DNA from: JAJCZZ01 sp964569085
GTDB taxonomy: Bacteria > Gemmatimonadota > Gemmatimonadetes > Longimicrobiales > Gaopeijiaceae
Direction: 5' to 3'
DNA length: 64,000 bases
Assembly (NCBI GenBank): GCA_964569085.1
Contig: CAZMTA010000002.1
Coordinates: 62,001-126,000 of the forward strand
Below are positions 23,189-32,685 of the stretch, one piece after another (position 1 is the stretch's first letter; every line of letters starts with the position of its first letter). The notes beneath the pieces were generated by a model, which ran no database searches, had not been told where the DNA came from, and saw nothing but the letters and a program-made list of their open reading frames with translations. The position numbers and the translations under genes are program-made.

Positions 23189-26100
23189 TCAGCCCCCTGC
23201 CATGCGCGCGGGGGCGCGGCGGTTCGAGTCGAAGGCGGCCATGGCGGCGTCGCCGGGGCTCAGGCCCCGGCCCCGGGCCGCCTGCATGGCGTCCCGCACC
23301 CGGCGGTAGTCGCGGGGCAGCACCCGGACGAAGCCCGGGAAGATCCGCTCCCAGTCGGCCAGGATCTCCCGGCCCAGCTCGCTTCCGGTGTGGTGCACGT
23401 GGGCCTCCACCAGCGCCCTCGCCTCCTCCACCTCCACGGCCTCGGTGGGGCGCTCCAGCTCGACGAGCCCCGTGTTGCACCGGTCCTCGAAGCCTCCGTC
23501 GGGATCCCAGACCCAGGCGATCCCCCCGGACATGCCGGCGGCGAAGTTCCGGCCCGTGGGCCCCAGGACCACCACGCGGCCCCCGGTCATGTACTCGCAG
23601 CCGTGGTCGCCCACGCCCTCCACCACGGCGCGGGCGCCGCTGTTGCGGACGCAGAAGCGCTCGCCGGCGCGGCCCCGGACGAAGGCCTCTCCTCCCGTGG
23701 CGCCGTAGAGCACCACGTTCCCCACGATGATCTCGTCCCGGGGCACGAAGGTGGCCCGCTCCGGCGGCCCCAGGACCAGACGCCCCCCGGAGAGCCCCTT
23801 CCCGAAGTAGTCGTTGGCGTCCCCCTCCAGGCGGAGGGTCATGCCCGCCGGGAGCCAGGCGCCGAAGCTCTGCCCGGCCGAGCCCTCGAAGGTGAGGTCC
23901 ACGGTCCCGTCGGGGAGGCCCTCGGCGCCGTGGAGCCAGGTGACCTCCGAGCGAACGATCGTCCCCACGACCCGGTCGGTGTTGGAGATGGGGAGGCGGG
24001 CCCGGACGCGCTCGCCCCGCTCCAGGGCGGGCCGGCACAGCTCGAGGAGCTCCCGGCGGTCCAGGGAGCGGTCCAGGCCGTGGTCCTGGGCGCGGGTCCG
24101 GCGCCGCGAGGCCCCCGCGGGGACCTGGGGCCGGTGGAGGATGCCCGAGAGGTCCAGGCTCCGGGCCTTCCAGTGGTCGGTGCGCCGCGGGCGGAGCGCC
24201 TCCACCCGGCCCACCATCTCGTCCACCGAGCGGAAGCCCAGGCGCGCCATGTGACGCCGCAGGTCACGGGCGATGAAGCGGAGCCAGTTCTCCACGTACT
24301 CCGGCCGGCCCGCGAACTTCTTCCGGAGCTCCGGGTCCTGGGTGGCCACCCCCACGGGGCAGGTGTCCAGGTGGCAGACCCGCATCATGATGCATCCCAG
24401 CGCCATGAGCGCGGTCGTTCCGAAGCCGAACTCCTCGGCTCCCAGGAGCGCCGCCACCGCCAGGTCCCGCCCGGTCTTGAGCTGCCCGTCCACCTCCACG
24501 GTGATCCGGTCCCGCAGCCCGTTGAGCAGGAGCGTCTGGTGGGTCTCCGCCAGCCCCAGCTCCCAGGGGAGCCCGGCGTGCTTGATGGAGGTCTGGGGCG
24601 AGGCGCCGGTGCCCCCGTCGTACCCGCTGATCAGCACCACGTCCGCTTTTCCCTTGGCCACGCCGGCGGCCACGGTCCCGACCCCCACCTCCGAGACCAG
24701 CTTCACGTTGATGCGGGCCCGGGGGTTGGCGTTCTTGAGGTCGTGGACCAGCTCGGCCAGGTCCTCGATGGAGTAGATGTCGTGGTGGGGCGGGGGCGAG
24801 ATGAGCCCCACGCCGGGCGTGGACTGACGCACCCGCGCGATCCACGGCCAGACCTTCTTCCCCGGGAGCTCGCCGCCCTCTCCGGGCTTGGCCCCCTGGG
24901 CCATCTTGATCTGGATCTCCTGGGCGCTCACCAGGTAGGCGCTCGTCACGCCGAAGCGGCCCGAGGCCACCTGCTTCACGGCGCTGCACCGGGAGTCGCC
25001 GTTCTCGTCGGGCTCGTACCGGTCGGCGTCCTCCCCGCCCTCGCCGGAGTTGGAGCGGCCTCCGACCCGGTTCAGCGCGATGGCCAGCGCCTCGTGGGCC
25101 TCCTTGCTGATGGAGCCGTACGACATGGCGCCCGTCTTGAAGCGCTTCAGGAGCGCCGCCTCGGACTCCACCTCGGAGAGGGGGACGGGCGTGCGCGTGG
25201 GGTCCAGCTCGAGGAGGCCCCGGAGCGCCGTGGGCCGGAGCGTGGCCGCGTCGACCCGGTCGGCGTACTCCCGGTAGGTCTCCCACGAGCCGGTGCGGAC
25301 CGCCTTCTGGAGGAGGCGCACCACCTCGGGGTGGAAGGCGTGGAACTCCCCGTCCTTGCGCCACTGGTACTCGCCGCCCTCCTCCAGCGTGCGCGGCGGG
25401 GTGCCGCTCCGCGGGAAGGCGCGGCCGTGGCGCATGCGGGTCTCCCGGGCGATGGCCTCCAGCCCGATCCCCTCGATGCGGGAGTCGGTCCCGGTGAAGT
25501 AGCGCTCCACCACCGCGCGCCCGAGGCCGAGGGCCTCGAAGATCTGGGCGCCGTGGTAGGACTGGAGGGTGCAGATGCCCATCTTGGACATGACCTTCAC
25601 CACGCCCTTCACCACCCCGGTGTTGTAGTTGGCGACCGCGGTCTCGTAGTCGAGGCCGGGGAGCATCCCCTCCTCGCACATGTCGGCGAAGGCCTCGTAG
25701 ACCATGTAGGGGTTGATGGCGGTGGCGCCGTAGCCCAGGAGGGCGCAGAAGTGGTGCACCTCCCGGGGCTCGCCCGACTCGAGCACGATCCCCACCCGGG
25801 TCCGCCGTCCCTCCCGCACCAGATGATGGTGGAGCCCGGCCACGGCCAGGAGCGCCGGGATGGGCGCCGTGTCCCGGTCCACGCCCCGGTCCGACAGGAT
25901 GAGGATGTGGGCCCCGTCGTCGATGGCCCGGTCCGCCGCCGCGAAGAGCTCGTCCAGCGCCCGCTCCAGCTCCTTCTCGCCGCCGTCGGCGGGGAAGAGG
26001 ATGGGGAGGGTCGCCCACTCGAAGCCCGACTTGTGGGCGAGCTTGAGGCGCTCCAGCTCGTCGTTGGTCACCACCGGGTTCCGCAGCCGGAGCTGCTCGC

Positions 26101-27823
26101 ACGAGTCCGGGGTGGGGTGAAGCAGGTTCCGCTCCGAGCCCAGGGAGAGCTCGGTGGACGTCACCAGCTCCTCCCGGATGGGGTCGATGGGCGGGTTGGT
26201 GACCTGGGCGAAGAGCTGCTTGAAGTAGTCGTAGAGGAGCCGCGGCCGCTCCGAGAGCACGGCCAGCGGCGTGTCGGTGCCCATGGAGGCGATGGGCCAG
26301 AAGGCCCGCTTGGCCATGGGCCCCAGGATGAGGCGGAGCTCCTCGAAGGTGTACCCGAAGGCCTGGAGGCGCTGGACCGTGGCCTCGTGGCTCCGCTTCT
26401 CCACGGGGATCCGCACGTCCGGCAGGTCCTCGAACTCCACGAAGTGCCGCTCGAGCCACTCGGCGTAGGGGTGCTCGGCGGCCATGTCCGCCTTGAGCTC
26501 CTCGTCGCTCACGATGCGCCCCTGGGCGGTGTCCACCAGGAGCATGCGGCCCGGCTGGAGCCGCCCCTTGTGGAGGACGTCCTCGGGCTCGATCTCCAGG
26601 CAGCCCACCTCGGACCCCATGACGATGCGGCGGTCCTTGGTCACGTAGTACCGGGACGGCCGGAGGCCGTTGCGGTCCAGGGTGGCGCCCACGAGGGTGC
26701 CGTCGGTGAAGGCCACCGACGCCGGACCGTCCCAGGGCTCCATGAGGCAGGAGTGGAACTGGTAGAAGGCCCGCAGCTCGGGGCTCATCTCCTCGTCCTT
26801 CTCCCACGCCTGGGGGATCATCATCATCATGGCGTGGGGCAGGGAGCGGCCCGCCAGGTGCAGGAACTCCAGGCAGTTGTCCAGCGCGCCCGAGTCGCTG
26901 CCGCCGGGCTGGATGATGGGGAAGACCTTCTCCAGGTCGTCTCCGAAGAGCTCCGAGCGGAGCAGCCCCTGGCGCGTGTTCATCCAGTTGACGTTGCCCC
27001 GGAGGGTGTTGATCTCGCCGTTGTGGATGACGTAGCGGTAGGGGTGCGCCCGCTCCCAGCTCGGGAAGGTGTTGGTGCTGAAGCGCGAGTGGGTCAGGAC
27101 GATGGCCGACTCGAGCCGCTCGTCCCGGAGGTCGGCGTAGCACGCCGGGACCTGATCCGGGGTGAGCATGCCCTTGTAGACCAGGGTCCGGTGGGAGAAG
27201 CTGGCCAGGTAGAAGGCGTCGGCGTCGCCTCCCTGACGGAGCTCCCGGTGGGCCCGCGAGGCGATGACGTAGAGGCGGCGCTCGAAGTCCATGGCGTCGT
27301 CCACGCCCTCGCCGCGCCCCACGAAGAGCTGGCGGACCACGGGGGCGGCGGCCCGGGCGGTGGGGCCCACCGCGTCCAGGTCGGTGGGGACGTCCCGCCA
27401 CCCGAGCACCCGCTGCCCTTCGTCGGCCACCAGCGCCTCGAGCTTCTCCTCGCAGTGGTGGCGGGCGCCCGCGTCCCGGGGGAGGAAGACCATCCCCACG
27501 CCGTACGCCCCGGGCTCCGGGAGCTCCACGCCCTGCTCGGCCATGGCCGCGCGCAGGAAGCGGTGGGGGAGCTGGATGAGGATCCCGGCGCCGTCACCCG
27601 AGTCGGGATCGGCGCCCTTGGCGCCCCGGTGGTCGAGGTTGACCAGGATGCGCAGCGCCTGGCGGACCAGGTCGTGGGAGGGCTCGCCGTCGATCTGGGC
27701 CACGAAGCCGATCCCGCAGGCGTCGTGCTCGTGGCGCGGGTCGTAGAGCCCCTGGGCGCGGGGGAAGCCGGGAGGGGTCGGTTGGGTGCCCGGGGGGCTG
27801 GGACGGACTGCGGCGTCGTGCAT
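23189..27823 (-). CDS. gltB: Glutamate synthase large (alpha) subunit
   Basis: A 1544-residue protein with the four classic domains. The N-terminal class II glutamine amidotransferase has catalytic Cys36 in EHDACGIGFVAQ; a short propeptide is expected to be cleaved before it. The central domain, the FMN-binding synthase domain (SGYDGGTGASPQTSIKHAG) and the 3Fe-4S ligands (CIMMRVCHLDTCPVG) come next. The C-terminal beta-helix has its repeated G-x-x-G-x-x-x-G pattern (YMTGGRVVVLGPTGRNFAAG). The ATG at 27823 follows GAGG with 7-base spacing and places the Cys where expected. The product is the ammonia-assimilating glutamate synthase, acting with GltD. Confidence 0.97.
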   Translation of the reverse strand: MHDAAVRPSPPGTQPTPPGFPRAQGLYDPRHEHDACGIGFVAQIDGEPSHDLVRQALRILVNLDHRGAKGADPDSGDGAGILIQLPHRFLRAAMAEQGVELPEPGAYGVGMVFLPRDAGARHHCEEKLEALVADEGQRVLGWRDVPTDLDAVGPTARAAAPVVRQLFVGRGEGVDDAMDFERRLYVIASRAHRELRQGGDADAFYLASFSHRTLVYKGMLTPDQVPACYADLRDERLESAIVLTHSRFSTNTFPSWERAHPYRYVIHNGEINTLRGNVNWMNTRQGLLRSELFGDDLEKVFPIIQPGGSDSGALDNCLEFLHLAGRSLPHAMMMMIPQAWEKDEEMSPELRAFYQFHSCLMEPWDGPASVAFTDGTLVGATLDRNGLRPSRYYVTKDRRIVMGSEVGCLEIEPEDVLHKGRLQPGRMLLVDTAQGRIVSDEELKADMAAEHPYAEWLERHFVEFEDLPDVRIPVEKRSHEATVQRLQAFGYTFEELRLILGPMAKRAFWPIASMGTDTPLAVLSERPRLLYDYFKQLFAQVTNPPIDPIREELVTSTELSLGSERNLLHPTPDSCEQLRLRNPVVTNDELERLKLAHKSGFEWATLPILFPADGGEKELERALDELFAAADRAIDDGAHILILSDRGVDRDTAPIPALLAVAGLHHHLVREGRRTRVGIVLESGEPREVHHFCALLGYGATAINPYMVYEAFADMCEEGMLPGLDYETAVANYNTGVVKGVVKVMSKMGICTLQSYHGAQIFEALGLGRAVVERYFTGTDSRIEGIGLEAIARETRMRHGRAFPRSGTPPRTLEEGGEYQWRKDGEFHAFHPEVVRLLQKAVRTGSWETYREYADRVDAATLRPTALRGLLELDPTRTPVPLSEVESEAALLKRFKTGAMSYGSISKEAHEALAIALNRVGGRSNSGEGGEDADRYEPDENGDSRCSAVKQVASGRFGVTSAYLVSAQEIQIKMAQGAKPGEGGELPGKKVWPWIARVRQSTPGVGLISPPPHHDIYSIEDLAELVHDLKNANPRARINVKLVSEVGVGTVAAGVAKGKADVVLISGYDGGTGASPQTSIKHAGLPWELGLAETHQTLLLNGLRDRITVEVDGQLKTGRDLAVAALLGAEEFGFGTTALMALGCIMMRVCHLDTCPVGVATQDPELRKKFAGRPEYVENWLRFIARDLRRHMARLGFRSVDEMVGRVEALRPRRTDHWKARSLDLSGILHRPQVPAGASRRRTRAQDHGLDRSLDRRELLELCRPALERGERVRARLPISNTDRVVGTIVRSEVTWLHGAEGLPDGTVDLTFEGSAGQSFGAWLPAGMTLRLEGDANDYFGKGLSGGRLVLGPPERATFVPRDEIIVGNVVLYGATGGEAFVRGRAGERFCVRNSGARAVVEGVGDHGCEYMTGGRVVVLGPTGRNFAAGMSGGIAWVWDPDGGFEDRCNTGLVELERPTEAVEVEEARALVEAHVHHTGSELGREILADWERIFPGFVRVLPRDYRRVRDAMQAARGRGLSPGDAAMAAFDSNRRAPARMAGG

Positions 27824-27917
27824 GGATGGACCTCGGCCGTTCGGGGACACCTCCGGGCCCGACCGTGCATGGCCGGACCGCCCCCGACCGGCGGGGTCGG
27901 ACGCTCAGTGTCTCATG

Positions 27918-27947
27918 TTTATGCAGTAGATAGGCATGATATTTCAA
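27918..27947 (-). promoter_or_regulatory. Probable sigma-70-type promoter of gltBD
   Basis: In an AT-rich patch (27900-27960), unlike its surroundings, the minus strand has TTGAAA (27942-27947) followed after 18 bases by CATAAA (27918-27923). A small palindrome GCACC-atag-GGTGC (27950-27963) sits just upstream and could be an operator. The leader to the gltB ATG would be roughly 90 bases. Confidence 0.45.
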
Positions 27948-28091
27948 TAGCACCATAGGGTGCGAGCGCCGCTCGCGCCAGGGGTGGGCTCCCTGGAGGC
28001 GCATACCCCGACGCGGCGCGGGCCCCCGTCCGCCCCATGGCCGGCGCTCGGGGCCGGGTCTCCGCGGGCCGTGCCGGGCGCTCGCCGTCTA

Positions 28092-28191
28092 CTTTGTGCG
28101 ACAAAAGGCCAAAGGCTGGGCGCGGTCGCTGACAAGATGCTTGACAGGCACGTTTGCCCGACGCATTCTTTGTCCGCGACTCGAACAAAGA
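28092..28191 (+). promoter_or_regulatory. Promoter and paired CTTTGT/ACAAAG inverted repeats upstream of the surface lipoprotein
   Basis: A perfect -35 TTGACA (28141-28146) is followed after 17 bases by CATTCT (28164-28169). Two inverted repeats with the same half-sites flank it. One is CTTTGT-gcg-ACAAAAG (28092-28107), the other TCTTTGT-N11-ACAAAGA (28167-28191), which overlaps the -10 and the likely start point. The shared half-site in two places suggests binding of a dimeric regulator. The rest of the 431-base gap (27824-28254) holds no gene that I can see. Confidence 0.5.
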
Positions 28192-28254
28192 GGGTTCGGC
28201 CACCGGCTACGCCTCGAGTTCGGAGCTTGTGTACAACCCCACTGGAGCGGACCC

Positions 28255-30153
28255 ATGACCGCGCGACGCCTCACCGCCCTGGCCCTTCTGGCCGCCACCT
28301 TCGCCGTCGGGTGCGACGACGACGAGACGAGCCCCACGGCTCCCGTCCCGGACGTTCCCTCCGAAGGCGGCGTCTTCCTGGACGACTGGGCCCCGGGCGT
28401 GAGCTTCGAGCCCTTCGCCGACTCCAAGGCGGACGCGGCTCAGGTGGATCCCAGCGTCGCGTACCGGGGGAGCGCGTCCCTCAAGGTGACCGTCCCCGGG
28501 CCCGGCGACGCCAGCGGCTTCTTCGCCGGGGGCGCCCTCCTGGCGGCCTCGTCGTGGGACCTGTCGGGATACGACGTCCTCAGCTTCTGGGCCCGCGCCG
28601 ATCGGAACGCCTCCCTGGACGTGGTGGGGCTGGGGAACGACGTCTCCGACGACCCGGCGTACATGGTCGAGACCGGAAGCCTGGAGATCACCGGCGTGTG
28701 GAAGAAGTTCTACGTGCCCATCCCGGATCCGTCCGTCCTCTCCGCGGAGGACGGGCTGTTCTTCTTCGCCGAGGGACAGGAGGCGGGCCAGGGATACACC
28801 ATCTGGTTCGACGACATCCGCTTCGAGTCGCTGGGCGCCTCGGTGGTGCGCGCGGGCATGACCGCCCAGACGCTGACCCTCGAGGTGGGCGCCACCGCCA
28901 CGGTGAAGGGCCTGACCGCCACGGTGAACGCCGGCGGCGTGGACCACACGGTGAGCGCCAAGCCCGGGTACTTCACCTTCCGCTCGTCCGACGAGGACGT
29001 GGCCAGGGTGGACGAGGACGGCGTCATCACCGTGGTGGGTCTGGGCACCGCCGGGATCACCGCCTCGCTGGGGTCGGTGGACGCCTCGGGCACGGTGGTG
29101 GTCACCACCGGCGAGGGGATCGCCGAGCCGGCGCCCGCCCTCCCCCACGACCCGGCCAACGTGATCTCGCTGTACAGCGACGCCTACGACGACGTGCCGG
29201 TGGACACCTGGTCCGCGGTCTGGGACATGGCCGACGTGGAGGAGGCCGAGATCGACGGCGACAACATGAAGCTCTACACGAACCTCACCTTCGCGGGGAT
29301 CGAGTTCACCTCGCAGACGGTGGACGCCACCGACATGACCCACTTCCACATGGACATCTGGACGCCGGACGCCGTGGAGGGCGGGGAGACGTTCAAGATC
29401 AAGCTGGTGGATTTCGGCCCCAACGGCGTCTGGAACGGCGGTGGGGACGACGTCGAGCACGAGCTCACCTTCACCGCGCCCACGCTGGAGCGGCGGAAGT
29501 GGGTGAGCCTCCACATCCCCCTGGACGACTTCGTGGGGATGACCACCCGCGGCCACGTGGCCCAGCTCATCATCTCCGGAGACGTGAACAACGTCTACGT
29601 GGACAACGTGATGTTCGTGAAGGACGTCTTCACCCCGGCCGCGCCGGCGCCCGCGCCGACCCATCCGGCGGCCGACGTGGTCTCCCTCTTCAGCGACGCC
29701 TACGACGACGTGCCGGTGGACACCTGGTCCGCCGTGTGGGACGTGGCGGACGTGGCCGAGGTGGCGCTGGCCGGGGGCGACATGGTGAAGCGGTACACCG
29801 GCCTCGTCTTCGCCGGCGTCGAGTTCACCTCCCAGACGGTGGACGCCAGCGAGATGACCCACCTGCGCTTCGACTTCTGGACGCCGGACCCGGTGGGGGA
29901 CGGCCGGGTCTTCAAGGTGAAGCTGGTGGACTTCGGCGCGAACGGCGCGTGGGACGGAGGCGGGGACGACGTGGAGCACGAGATCGTCCTGGACGCCACC
30001 TCGACGCCGGCGCTGAAGACCGGCGGCTGGGTGCGCTACGACATCCCCCTGGACGACTTCAAGAACCTGACGACCCGGGGCCACCTGGCCCAGCTCATCG
30101 TCTCCGGCGACCCCAACACGGTCTTCCTCGACAACATCTACCTGCACAGGTAG
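28255..30153 (+). CDS. Surface lipoprotein with Big2-like and duplicated glycan-binding-like domains
   Basis: A 632-residue lipoprotein (lipobox FAVGC at about residue 20, then an acidic Asp/Glu tail that favours surface exposure). Residues about 40-190 form a beta-sandwich ending in IWFDDIRFES, as in carbohydrate-binding modules. Residues about 195-285 resemble a Big2 immunoglobulin-like domain (DEDVARVDEDGVITVVGLGT). Two copies of a roughly 160-residue module follow, with shared motifs SDAYDDVPVDTWSAVWD, VEFTSQTVDAS and KLVDFGANGAWDGGGDDVEH. This module is familiar from laminarin- or beta-glucan-utilisation lipoproteins and GH16 enzymes of Bacteroidota. I infer a glycan-binding role at the cell surface. 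No glycosidase or SusCD pair is adjacent. Confidence 0.72.
   Translation: MTARRLTALALLAATFAVGCDDDETSPTAPVPDVPSEGGVFLDDWAPGVSFEPFADSKADAAQVDPSVAYRGSASLKVTVPGPGDASGFFAGGALLAASSWDLSGYDVLSFWARADRNASLDVVGLGNDVSDDPAYMVETGSLEITGVWKKFYVPIPDPSVLSAEDGLFFFAEGQEAGQGYTIWFDDIRFESLGASVVRAGMTAQTLTLEVGATATVKGLTATVNAGGVDHTVSAKPGYFTFRSSDEDVARVDEDGVITVVGLGTAGITASLGSVDASGTVVVTTGEGIAEPAPALPHDPANVISLYSDAYDDVPVDTWSAVWDMADVEEAEIDGDNMKLYTNLTFAGIEFTSQTVDATDMTHFHMDIWTPDAVEGGETFKIKLVDFGPNGVWNGGGDDVEHELTFTAPTLERRKWVSLHIPLDDFVGMTTRGHVAQLIISGDVNNVYVDNVMFVKDVFTPAAPAPAPTHPAADVVSLFSDAYDDVPVDTWSAVWDVADVAEVALAGGDMVKRYTGLVFAGVEFTSQTVDASEMTHLRFDFWTPDPVGDGRVFKVKLVDFGANGAWDGGGDDVEHEIVLDATSTPALKTGGWVRYDIPLDDFKNLTTRGHLAQLIVSGDPNTVFLDNIYLHR
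29152..30150 (+). repeat. Internal tandem duplication of a glycan-binding-like module
   Basis: Unit 1 spans about 29152-29622 and unit 2 about 29665-30150. Both encode the same succession of motifs (SDAYDDVPVDTWSAVWD, FTSQTVDA, DFWTPD or DIWTPD, KLVDFG, GGGDDVEHE, RGHxAQLIxSGD). They are joined by an Ala/Pro-rich linker, AAPAPAPTHPA. Confidence 0.85.
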
Positions 30154-30159
30154 GCCGGC

Positions 30160-32196
30160 CTACCAGCCCCCGCCCCCTCCCCCCCCGCCGCCTCCACCCG
30201 AGGAACCGCCGCCTCCGGAGGACCCGCCGCCTCCGCTCCCGGAGGAGGCGGGGGGAGAGGACGAGGCCGAGAGCGAGGACGAGAAGGAGCCCGCCAGCGA
30301 CCCCGAGAGGCCGCCGGGCGAGACCGTGGAGCCCCCGCCCGCGTACCACCCGAAGCCCGGGGAGACGCCTCCTCCGCCCGCGGTCGGCGCGGCGGCCAGC
30401 GCCTCCTCGAAGCGGGCGGCCCAGGCGCTCTCGACGCCCAGGGCGATGGCCCAGGGGAGGAAGCGCTCGAAGAGCTCCAGCGACGCGTCGGCGGGCTGGA
30501 GCCGTCGGATCCGGTCCTCCTCGGTGGCCGCCAGGAAGCGGCGGAACCCTTCGACGTGGTCCAGGACCCCGCGCCCCTTCAGCGTGGGGCGCTCCAGGAG
30601 GTGGTAGAAGAGGACGTTGACGCCGCCCAGGACGAGCGCAGCGGCCACCAGGTGCCCCGGCACCGAGACCCAGAGGAGGCCGCCCACCACCAGTTCGGCC
30701 GCCACGAAGGGCAGGGAGAAGAGGGAGAGGAAGGCGGCGCCGGCCCAGGCCGCCCCGCCTCCCCGGAGCGCCTGGCGCCAGAGGGTGACGACCCGCCAGA
30801 CCAGGGTGGCCGTCCCCATGGTCCAGATCGTGAGCCAGAAGCCCATGAACCACGCTTCGGGGGGGATGGCGTACCGGACGCGCCACGCCAGCGCCCCGAA
30901 GCCGGCCAGGGTCACCCCGACCCCCACGGCGAACCAACCCCGGTTGAGCACGAAGTAGCGCTTCTCCAGCGTCCGCTCCAGGCGACGGCGGAAGGCCTTG
31001 GCGGCGTGGTGGGCGGTGGGGTTGTGCCGGGCGCCCAGCGTCACCGTCCGTCCGGCCCGCCCGTCGGGCCCGCCCACCAGCTCCCGGAGGAGCGCGGCCT
31101 CGCCCGGGGGCAGCGGCTCCGCGGGCGTCCGGTCCGTGCGCTTCAGGATCCACGTCCTCCCCTCGGACTCGAGGGTGAGCCACCCCTTCACCGCCAGGCT
31201 CACCACCGCCGCCGCCAGGTGGCGCCCCTTCCATCCCCGCTCCACCACGTAGCCCGCCGCCGCTGGCGAGAGCCCCTCCGGCGGCTCGTACCGCACCATC
31301 GTGGCCCGCGCCTCCGGATCCCGACCCAGGCGGTTCCAGAGGAGGAGGTAGACCGAGAGCACCAGGAGCGTCACGGCCAGGGCGTCGAGCCAGCCCCCCC
31401 AGTCCAGGCGGAGCCAGCGGAGCCGCTCGGCCCGGGTGGGGGGCGCCACGACGCCCGGGGGGAGGGACACGCGCACGGTGAGCCCCTCGCCCGGGGCCAG
31501 GGGCTCGGTGGTGCCGAAGACCGCGGCGCCGCCCTCGCCGACGCCGGACTCCCACGTGGCGGTCACGTCGGTGGCCGTCGAGCCCTCCTCCCCGGTCCAC
31601 GCCTCCAGCGTCACCGCGTCGGCCTCCATCGGGGACGGGGGCAGGACCCGGGCGCTGGCCCGCCGGATGGGGAAGGACCAGCCGTTCCCGGTCGCGTTCC
31701 AGTAGAGGCGGGCCCCGTCCTCGTCCCGGTGGACCCAGCGGGCGGTGCGGTACGCGATGCGGTAGGTGTGCTCGCCGGGCGGGAGGAGCCGGTCCGGGTC
31801 CCCGATACGGATGCGCACGCCGCCCCGGCGGGCCGGCCCGCCCACGCTCTGGAGCACGTACGGCTCCGGCTCCTTGTTCCGGAGCACCTCGGTCACCTCG
31901 AAGGGGGCGCGGATCCGCCCGAGGCCGAAGGTGCCGGCGCGGGGAAAGGAGGTGGGGAAGTCCCGGTAGATGCCCCGGCGGATCTCCTTGCCCAGGGCGC
32001 GGACGCGGATCTCCTCGACGACGTCCATCCAGCCGTCGGCGAGGATCCGGACGGTGACGTCGTAGGAGAGGATCTCCTCGGGGGCCCCTCCCTGGGCGGG
32101 GGGCTGCTGGGCGGCGAGGCCCCCGAGGGGGAGGAGCGCCGCGGCCAGGAGGAGGACGGCGCCGGGAAGAAGAGGCGCTCGCCTGGGTGAGGACAT
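30160..32196 (-). CDS. DUF2207-type membrane protein with Gly/Ser-rich C-terminal tail
   Basis: A 678-residue protein. A signal peptide (VLLLAAALLPLGGLAAQ) precedes an exported beta domain with the family's opening SYDVTVRILADGWMDVVEEI and RRGIYRDFPTSF. A membrane helix lies near residue 285 (ALAVTLLVLSVYLLLW). A cytosolic winged-helix-like part (YVVERGWKGRHLAAAVVSLA) and further helices at about 410-540 follow. The C-terminus is a long Gly/Ser run ending in many glycines and a final Trp, a feature also seen in other DUF2207 proteins. Function is unknown. The gene converges on the lipoprotein with only 6 bases between stops. Confidence 0.85.
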   Translation of the reverse strand: MSSPRRAPLLPGAVLLLAAALLPLGGLAAQQPPAQGGAPEEILSYDVTVRILADGWMDVVEEIRVRALGKEIRRGIYRDFPTSFPRAGTFGLGRIRAPFEVTEVLRNKEPEPYVLQSVGGPARRGGVRIRIGDPDRLLPPGEHTYRIAYRTARWVHRDEDGARLYWNATGNGWSFPIRRASARVLPPSPMEADAVTLEAWTGEEGSTATDVTATWESGVGEGGAAVFGTTEPLAPGEGLTVRVSLPPGVVAPPTRAERLRWLRLDWGGWLDALAVTLLVLSVYLLLWNRLGRDPEARATMVRYEPPEGLSPAAAGYVVERGWKGRHLAAAVVSLAVKGWLTLESEGRTWILKRTDRTPAEPLPPGEAALLRELVGGPDGRAGRTVTLGARHNPTAHHAAKAFRRRLERTLEKRYFVLNRGWFAVGVGVTLAGFGALAWRVRYAIPPEAWFMGFWLTIWTMGTATLVWRVVTLWRQALRGGGAAWAGAAFLSLFSLPFVAAELVVGGLLWVSVPGHLVAAALVLGGVNVLFYHLLERPTLKGRGVLDHVEGFRRFLAATEEDRIRRLQPADASLELFERFLPWAIALGVESAWAARFEEALAAAPTAGGGGVSPGFGWYAGGGSTVSPGGLSGSLAGSFSSSLSASSSPPASSGSGGGGSSGGGGSSGGGGGGGGGGGW

Positions 32197-32288
32197 GGAC
32201 GGGGTCTCCTCCGGCTGGGACGGGGTGTCTCGGGCGCCGGAGACAGTGGGGACGGGAGGTGGACGGGGCCACCCCGGGGCCTCGAGGG

Positions 32289-32318
32289 TTGACGACAGGG
32301 AGGGCTCGGTACCATATA
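32289..32318 (+). promoter_or_regulatory. Probable promoter of PadR/ADOP module 2
   Basis: TTGACG (32289-32294) is followed after 18 bases by CATATA (32313-32318) inside an AT-rich stretch (ACCATATAGTCACAATCAAA) that stands out in this GC-rich region. The regulator's ATG is at 32350, with GGAGG just before it. An autoregulatory PadR site may overlap, but no clear palindrome was found. Confidence 0.5.
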
Positions 32319-32349
32319 GTCACAATCAAACTAAACCTACGGAGGCCCC

Positions 32350-32685
32350 ATGCCGTCCGACACGCTGGCGGAGTTCGAGCTCCTCGTCATGCTCTCGGCC
32401 CTCCGCCTCGGACCCGACGAGGCGTACACGGTCTCCATCGCCGACGACATCGAGGCGCGCACCGGCCGCTCCGTGCGGCGCGCCAACGTGTACACGACGC
32501 TCCATCGGCTCGAGGAGAAGGGGCTGGTCTCGACCGCGCTGGGGCAGCCGCGGCCGGAGCGGGGGGGACGCCCCCCGAGGCTGGTCACGGTGCGCCCCTC
32601 CGGCGTGGAGGCGGTGCGGGGGACCACCGGCGCCATCGAGGCCATGAAGGCCGGGCTGGGGGACCTCCTGGGAGAGGCCGGATGA
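32350..32685 (+). CDS. PadR-family transcriptional regulator, module 2
   Basis: A 111-residue winged-helix protein: LAEFELLVMLSALRLGPDEA, a recognition helix region RRANVYTTLHRLEEKGLVST, and a wing GGRPPRLVTVRPSGVEAV. It is shorter at the C-terminus than typical PadR proteins but the DNA-binding part is complete. GGAGG lies 6-7 bases before the ATG. The stop overlaps the downstream permease start (ATGA), so it probably regulates that transporter. It is clearly diverged from the PadR at 8947-9291. Confidence 0.9.
   Translation: MPSDTLAEFELLVMLSALRLGPDEAYTVSIADDIEARTGRSVRRANVYTTLHRLEEKGLVSTALGQPRPERGGRPPRLVTVRPSGVEAVRGTTGAIEAMKAGLGDLLGEAG

Noticed and set aside
23180..27958. Open frame of about 1590 codons on the plus strand across the glutamate synthase gene
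   Set aside because: It is antisense to gltB, which has all conserved domains. The long frame arises from GC-rich codon bias. The same applies to many other long frames overlapping real genes in this window.
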